A DNA stretch of 7,454 nt, taken from positions 1 to 7,454 of the forward strand of contig CAJUFW010000166.1 of the NCBI GenBank assembly GCA_910585655.1. Direction: 5' to 3'. The notes under the pieces were generated by a model. That model saw nothing but the letters and a program-made list of their open reading frames with translations, had not been told where the DNA came from and searched no databases. Positions 6,470 to 7,454 of this stretch are shown here, one piece after another; the first letter of the stretch is position 1; every line of letters starts with the position of its first letter. The translations under genes and the position numbers were made by a program. Origin of the DNA: an uncultured Lachnospiraceae bacterium (lineage in GTDB: Bacteria > Bacillota_A > Clostridia > Lachnospirales > Lachnospiraceae).

Positions 6470-7054
6470 TTAAAAGAAGCGAATCATCTGCAAATAGCGA
6501 ATACCATCAGAATTAGAGTTTCGCTCACCAAAAATCTTATAGTGATTTTGGTCTATGTAAAAATTTTTTAAGTACGGTTTATCTTCACAGTCAAGATAGA
6601 TAATACCGCCGCCAATGCGGTGCTGAATATCGGTCATAATATCATTCGCATATCTAATTAGTTCGCTTCCCCGAATACGTTTTCCATTATCAACACTATA
6701 GTTTTTTCCTATCTGTGCAAGCAGGAATGCTGAAGCAGTAAAAGAATTTGTGTCGGCATCCAGCCTTGCATGGGCAGAAAGTTTCCGACGGGTCGTATTG
6801 CTTATGTTGTCGTTCTTTATTTCAATTGCCTTATGCGTCAAAGTAAAGAATCCTACGATTTCTCCATCAACATTATCTAAAAGAAGGTATGTGATTGACA
6901 ATTTTCTTTTAGCAAATTCAATAGCATTTCTGTGTATAAAATCTTCTATTTCCATATTTAGCGGGCAAGAAAAACTGGAGAGTCCCTTTTGGATCTCATC
7001 TTCTCCAACTGATTCCACCAAATCAAGGATATTCATTACAGTATAATTGCTCAT
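6470..7054 (-). CDS. GNAT-family acetyltransferase-like protein, toxin-like
   Basis: Predicted cytosolic N-acetyltransferase using acetyl-CoA; 194 aa, a normal size. The N-terminal half has an amphipathic helix with FIHRNAIEFAKR (39-50), then strands ITYLLLD (54-60) and EIVGFFTLTHK (65-75). The core strand SAFLLAQIGKNYS (108-120) leads to a GKRIRGSELIRYA segment (124-136) in the acetyl-CoA pyrophosphate-loop and helix position, though not a clean Q/R-x-x-G-x-G/A. Strand GGGIIYLDCEDK (148-159) and FYIDQNHYKIFGE (165-177) match the C-terminal GNAT half, with Y166 a candidate general acid. The ATG overlaps the stop of the upstream 61-aa gene by ATGA, and AAGGAT lies about 9 nt before it, so translation is coupled. 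Paired GNAT toxins (TacT/KacT type) acetylate aminoacyl-tRNA; the layout suggests this, but the substrate cannot be read from sequence. The pair is clearly more AT-rich than the genes to its left. Confidence 0.8.
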   Translation of the reverse strand: MSNYTVMNILDLVESVGEDEIQKGLSSFSCPLNMEIEDFIHRNAIEFAKRKLSITYLLLDNVDGEIVGFFTLTHKAIEIKNDNISNTTRRKLSAHARLDADTNSFTASAFLLAQIGKNYSVDNGKRIRGSELIRYANDIMTDIQHRIGGGIIYLDCEDKPYLKNFYIDQNHYKIFGERNSNSDGIRYLQMIRFF

Positions 7055-7236
7055 TTGTTCTTTATCCTTTTATTCCATAATTCCCTTATTTTATCAGGAT
7101 CGGATAGAACTATTTTTCTTGGAGCATTTGAAGTTGGCATCGGATCAGCGATTGAAGATTCCAAAGCCTCCACAAAGGCTTCAATCTTTTCTGGTTCTGT
7201 AATTTTTATGTTGGCAAAAATACTTGAAGTAGCCAA
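7051..7236 (-). CDS. Small 61-aa partner protein, putative antitoxin, TTG start
   Basis: Small cytosolic protein encoded immediately upstream of the GNAT gene and overlapping it by 4 bp. Sequence starts MATSSIFANIKI, then an acidic helix EPEKIEAFVEALES (14-27), a Pro-rich turn (DPMPTSNAP), and a basic C-terminus RELWNKRIKNK (51-61). A GTG three codons upstream (7245) is in frame, but it overlaps the Shine-Dalgarno. The TTG at 7236 has GGGGAGG at 8 nt spacing and gives an ATSSIF start, which I recall, without being able to verify it, as common to small proteins preceding similar GNAT genes in clostridia. The strand-then-helix beginning faintly suggests a ribbon-helix-helix fold, but the rest does not clearly complete one. 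Role as antitoxin or autorepressor is inferred from size, gene order, coupling and the palindromic promoter. I know no characterised function. Confidence 0.75.
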   Translation of the reverse strand: MATSSIFANIKITEPEKIEAFVEALESSIADPMPTSNAPRKIVLSDPDKIRELWNKRIKNK

Positions 7237-7244
7237 AATCAGCA

Positions 7245-7251
7245 CCTCCCC
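7245..7251 (-). promoter_or_regulatory. Ribosome binding site selecting a TTG start
   Basis: Minus-strand GGGGAGG ends 8 nt before TTG at 7236-7234. The alternative GTG (7245-7243) begins within this site and so cannot be served by it. Confidence 0.8.
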
Positions 7252-7276
7252 ATTATTTATAATGTAGACGTTGATT

Positions 7277-7300
7277 CTTGTTTACAAGCATATTATATGC
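7277..7300. promoter_or_regulatory. Adjacent palindromes at the small-protein/GNAT promoter, candidate operator
   Basis: GCATAT-T-ATATGC (7288-7300) is a perfect 6-bp palindrome covering the whole -10 box, and CTTGT-TT-ACAAG (7277-7288) is a second perfect 5-bp palindrome touching it at the predicted transcription start. Binding here would block polymerase, as in autoregulated toxin-antitoxin operons. Note that palindromes containing TATAAT can arise by chance. Confidence 0.5.
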
Positions 7301-7320
7301 GAAAATTGTAAGTTTAGCAA
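7292..7320 (-). promoter_or_regulatory. Sigma-A promoter of the small-protein/GNAT pair
   Basis: Minus-strand TTGCTA (7320-7315), 17-bp spacer, perfect TATAAT (7297-7292). Predicted start near 7285 gives a leader of about 50 nt with the GGGGAGG site. Confidence 0.85.
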
Positions 7321-7343
7321 TAGTTTTGTGACTTTTTAACTAG

Positions 7344-7357
7344 ACGGGATTCGAACC
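7344..7357 (-). other. tRNA T-arm-like motif, not a complete tRNA
   Basis: On the minus strand GGTTCGAATCCCGT matches the T-loop and 3' half of the T-stem of a tRNA. The 5' stem half (CAAGG) pairs at only two of five positions, and no matching acceptor stem or D-arm is found. It may be a remnant of a tRNA 3' end, such as an old integration site, or chance. Confidence 0.35.
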
Positions 7358-7406
7358 TTGTTGCTATTAACAGTATGCGACCACGAGCAAGAGGGACGCG
7401 GGGATC

Positions 7407-7436
7407 AAAAAAATCCAGAATGTTTCATCCTGGATT
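7407..7436 (-). terminator. Rho-independent terminator of a gene beyond the right edge
   Basis: On the minus strand AATCCAGGATG (7436-7426) pairs with CATTCTGGATT (7422-7412) over an AAA loop: 11 bp with one G-U, followed by a T-run continuing to 7407. This is a strong intrinsic terminator oriented leftward, so a minus-strand gene must end just outside the window. It also insulates the small-protein/GNAT promoter from that transcript. Confidence 0.88.
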
Positions 7437-7454
7437 CCCTCAAGCACGGGACGG

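Noticed and set aside
7336..7403. Complete tRNA on the minus strand (a CTGTTAA sequence resembles a tRNA-Asn anticodon loop)
   Set aside because: Acceptor, D, anticodon and T stems do not pair; only the T-loop and part of a stem match.
1..7454. CRISPR array, insertion sequence or integrase gene
   Set aside because: No regularly spaced repeats, transposase or recombinase motifs were found on either strand.

Overview
The window looks like chromosomal DNA from a low-to-mid GC Bacillota, most likely an anaerobic clostridial lineage. The support is near-consensus AGGAGG/GGGAGG ribosome binding sites, sigma-A type promoters (TTGNNN-17-TATAAT), Rho-independent terminators, and a small-protein/GNAT pair of a kind I associate from memory with clostridial genomes. 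Species cannot be named. Bases 1-21 are not biological: they match the 3' end of an Illumina sequencing adapter, so this is the edge of an assembled contig.

Layout. On the plus strand, 93-1697 encodes an M32-family zinc carboxypeptidase. It is followed after 32 bp by enolase (1730-3028), probably in one transcript. A roughly 90-bp nested inverted repeat (3036-3124) separates these from a leftward block. On the minus strand, reading right to left, the block holds a two-gene module of a 61-aa protein with a TTG start (7051-7236) and an ATGA-coupled GNAT acetyltransferase-like protein (6470-7054). Next come a hairpin/terminator (6373-6405), a P2-type, probably calcium-transporting, P-type ATPase (3663-6251), and a 149-aa acidic protein of unknown function (3152-3601) with its own good promoter. 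At the right edge a strong minus-strand terminator (7407-7436) closes a transcript that starts outside the window. Next to it lies a T-arm-like tRNA motif that does not fold into a tRNA.

How the genes relate. Enolase is core glycolysis and the M32 peptidase releases C-terminal amino acids from peptides; their pairing looks like cotranscription rather than one pathway. The ATPase is a housekeeping ion pump. The AT-rich small-protein/GNAT pair has its own promoter, with palindromes across the -10 and predicted start site. It is organised like a type II toxin-antitoxin operon, but its small protein does not obviously resemble the usual DUF1778 antitoxins, and it is the best candidate here for something under-described. 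Other points worth checking are the degenerate M32 signature motifs with a polar N-terminal segment, and a one-residue insertion in an enolase active-site loop. No gene-free stretch exceeds about 300 bp; the longest is 6252-6469, at 218 bp.
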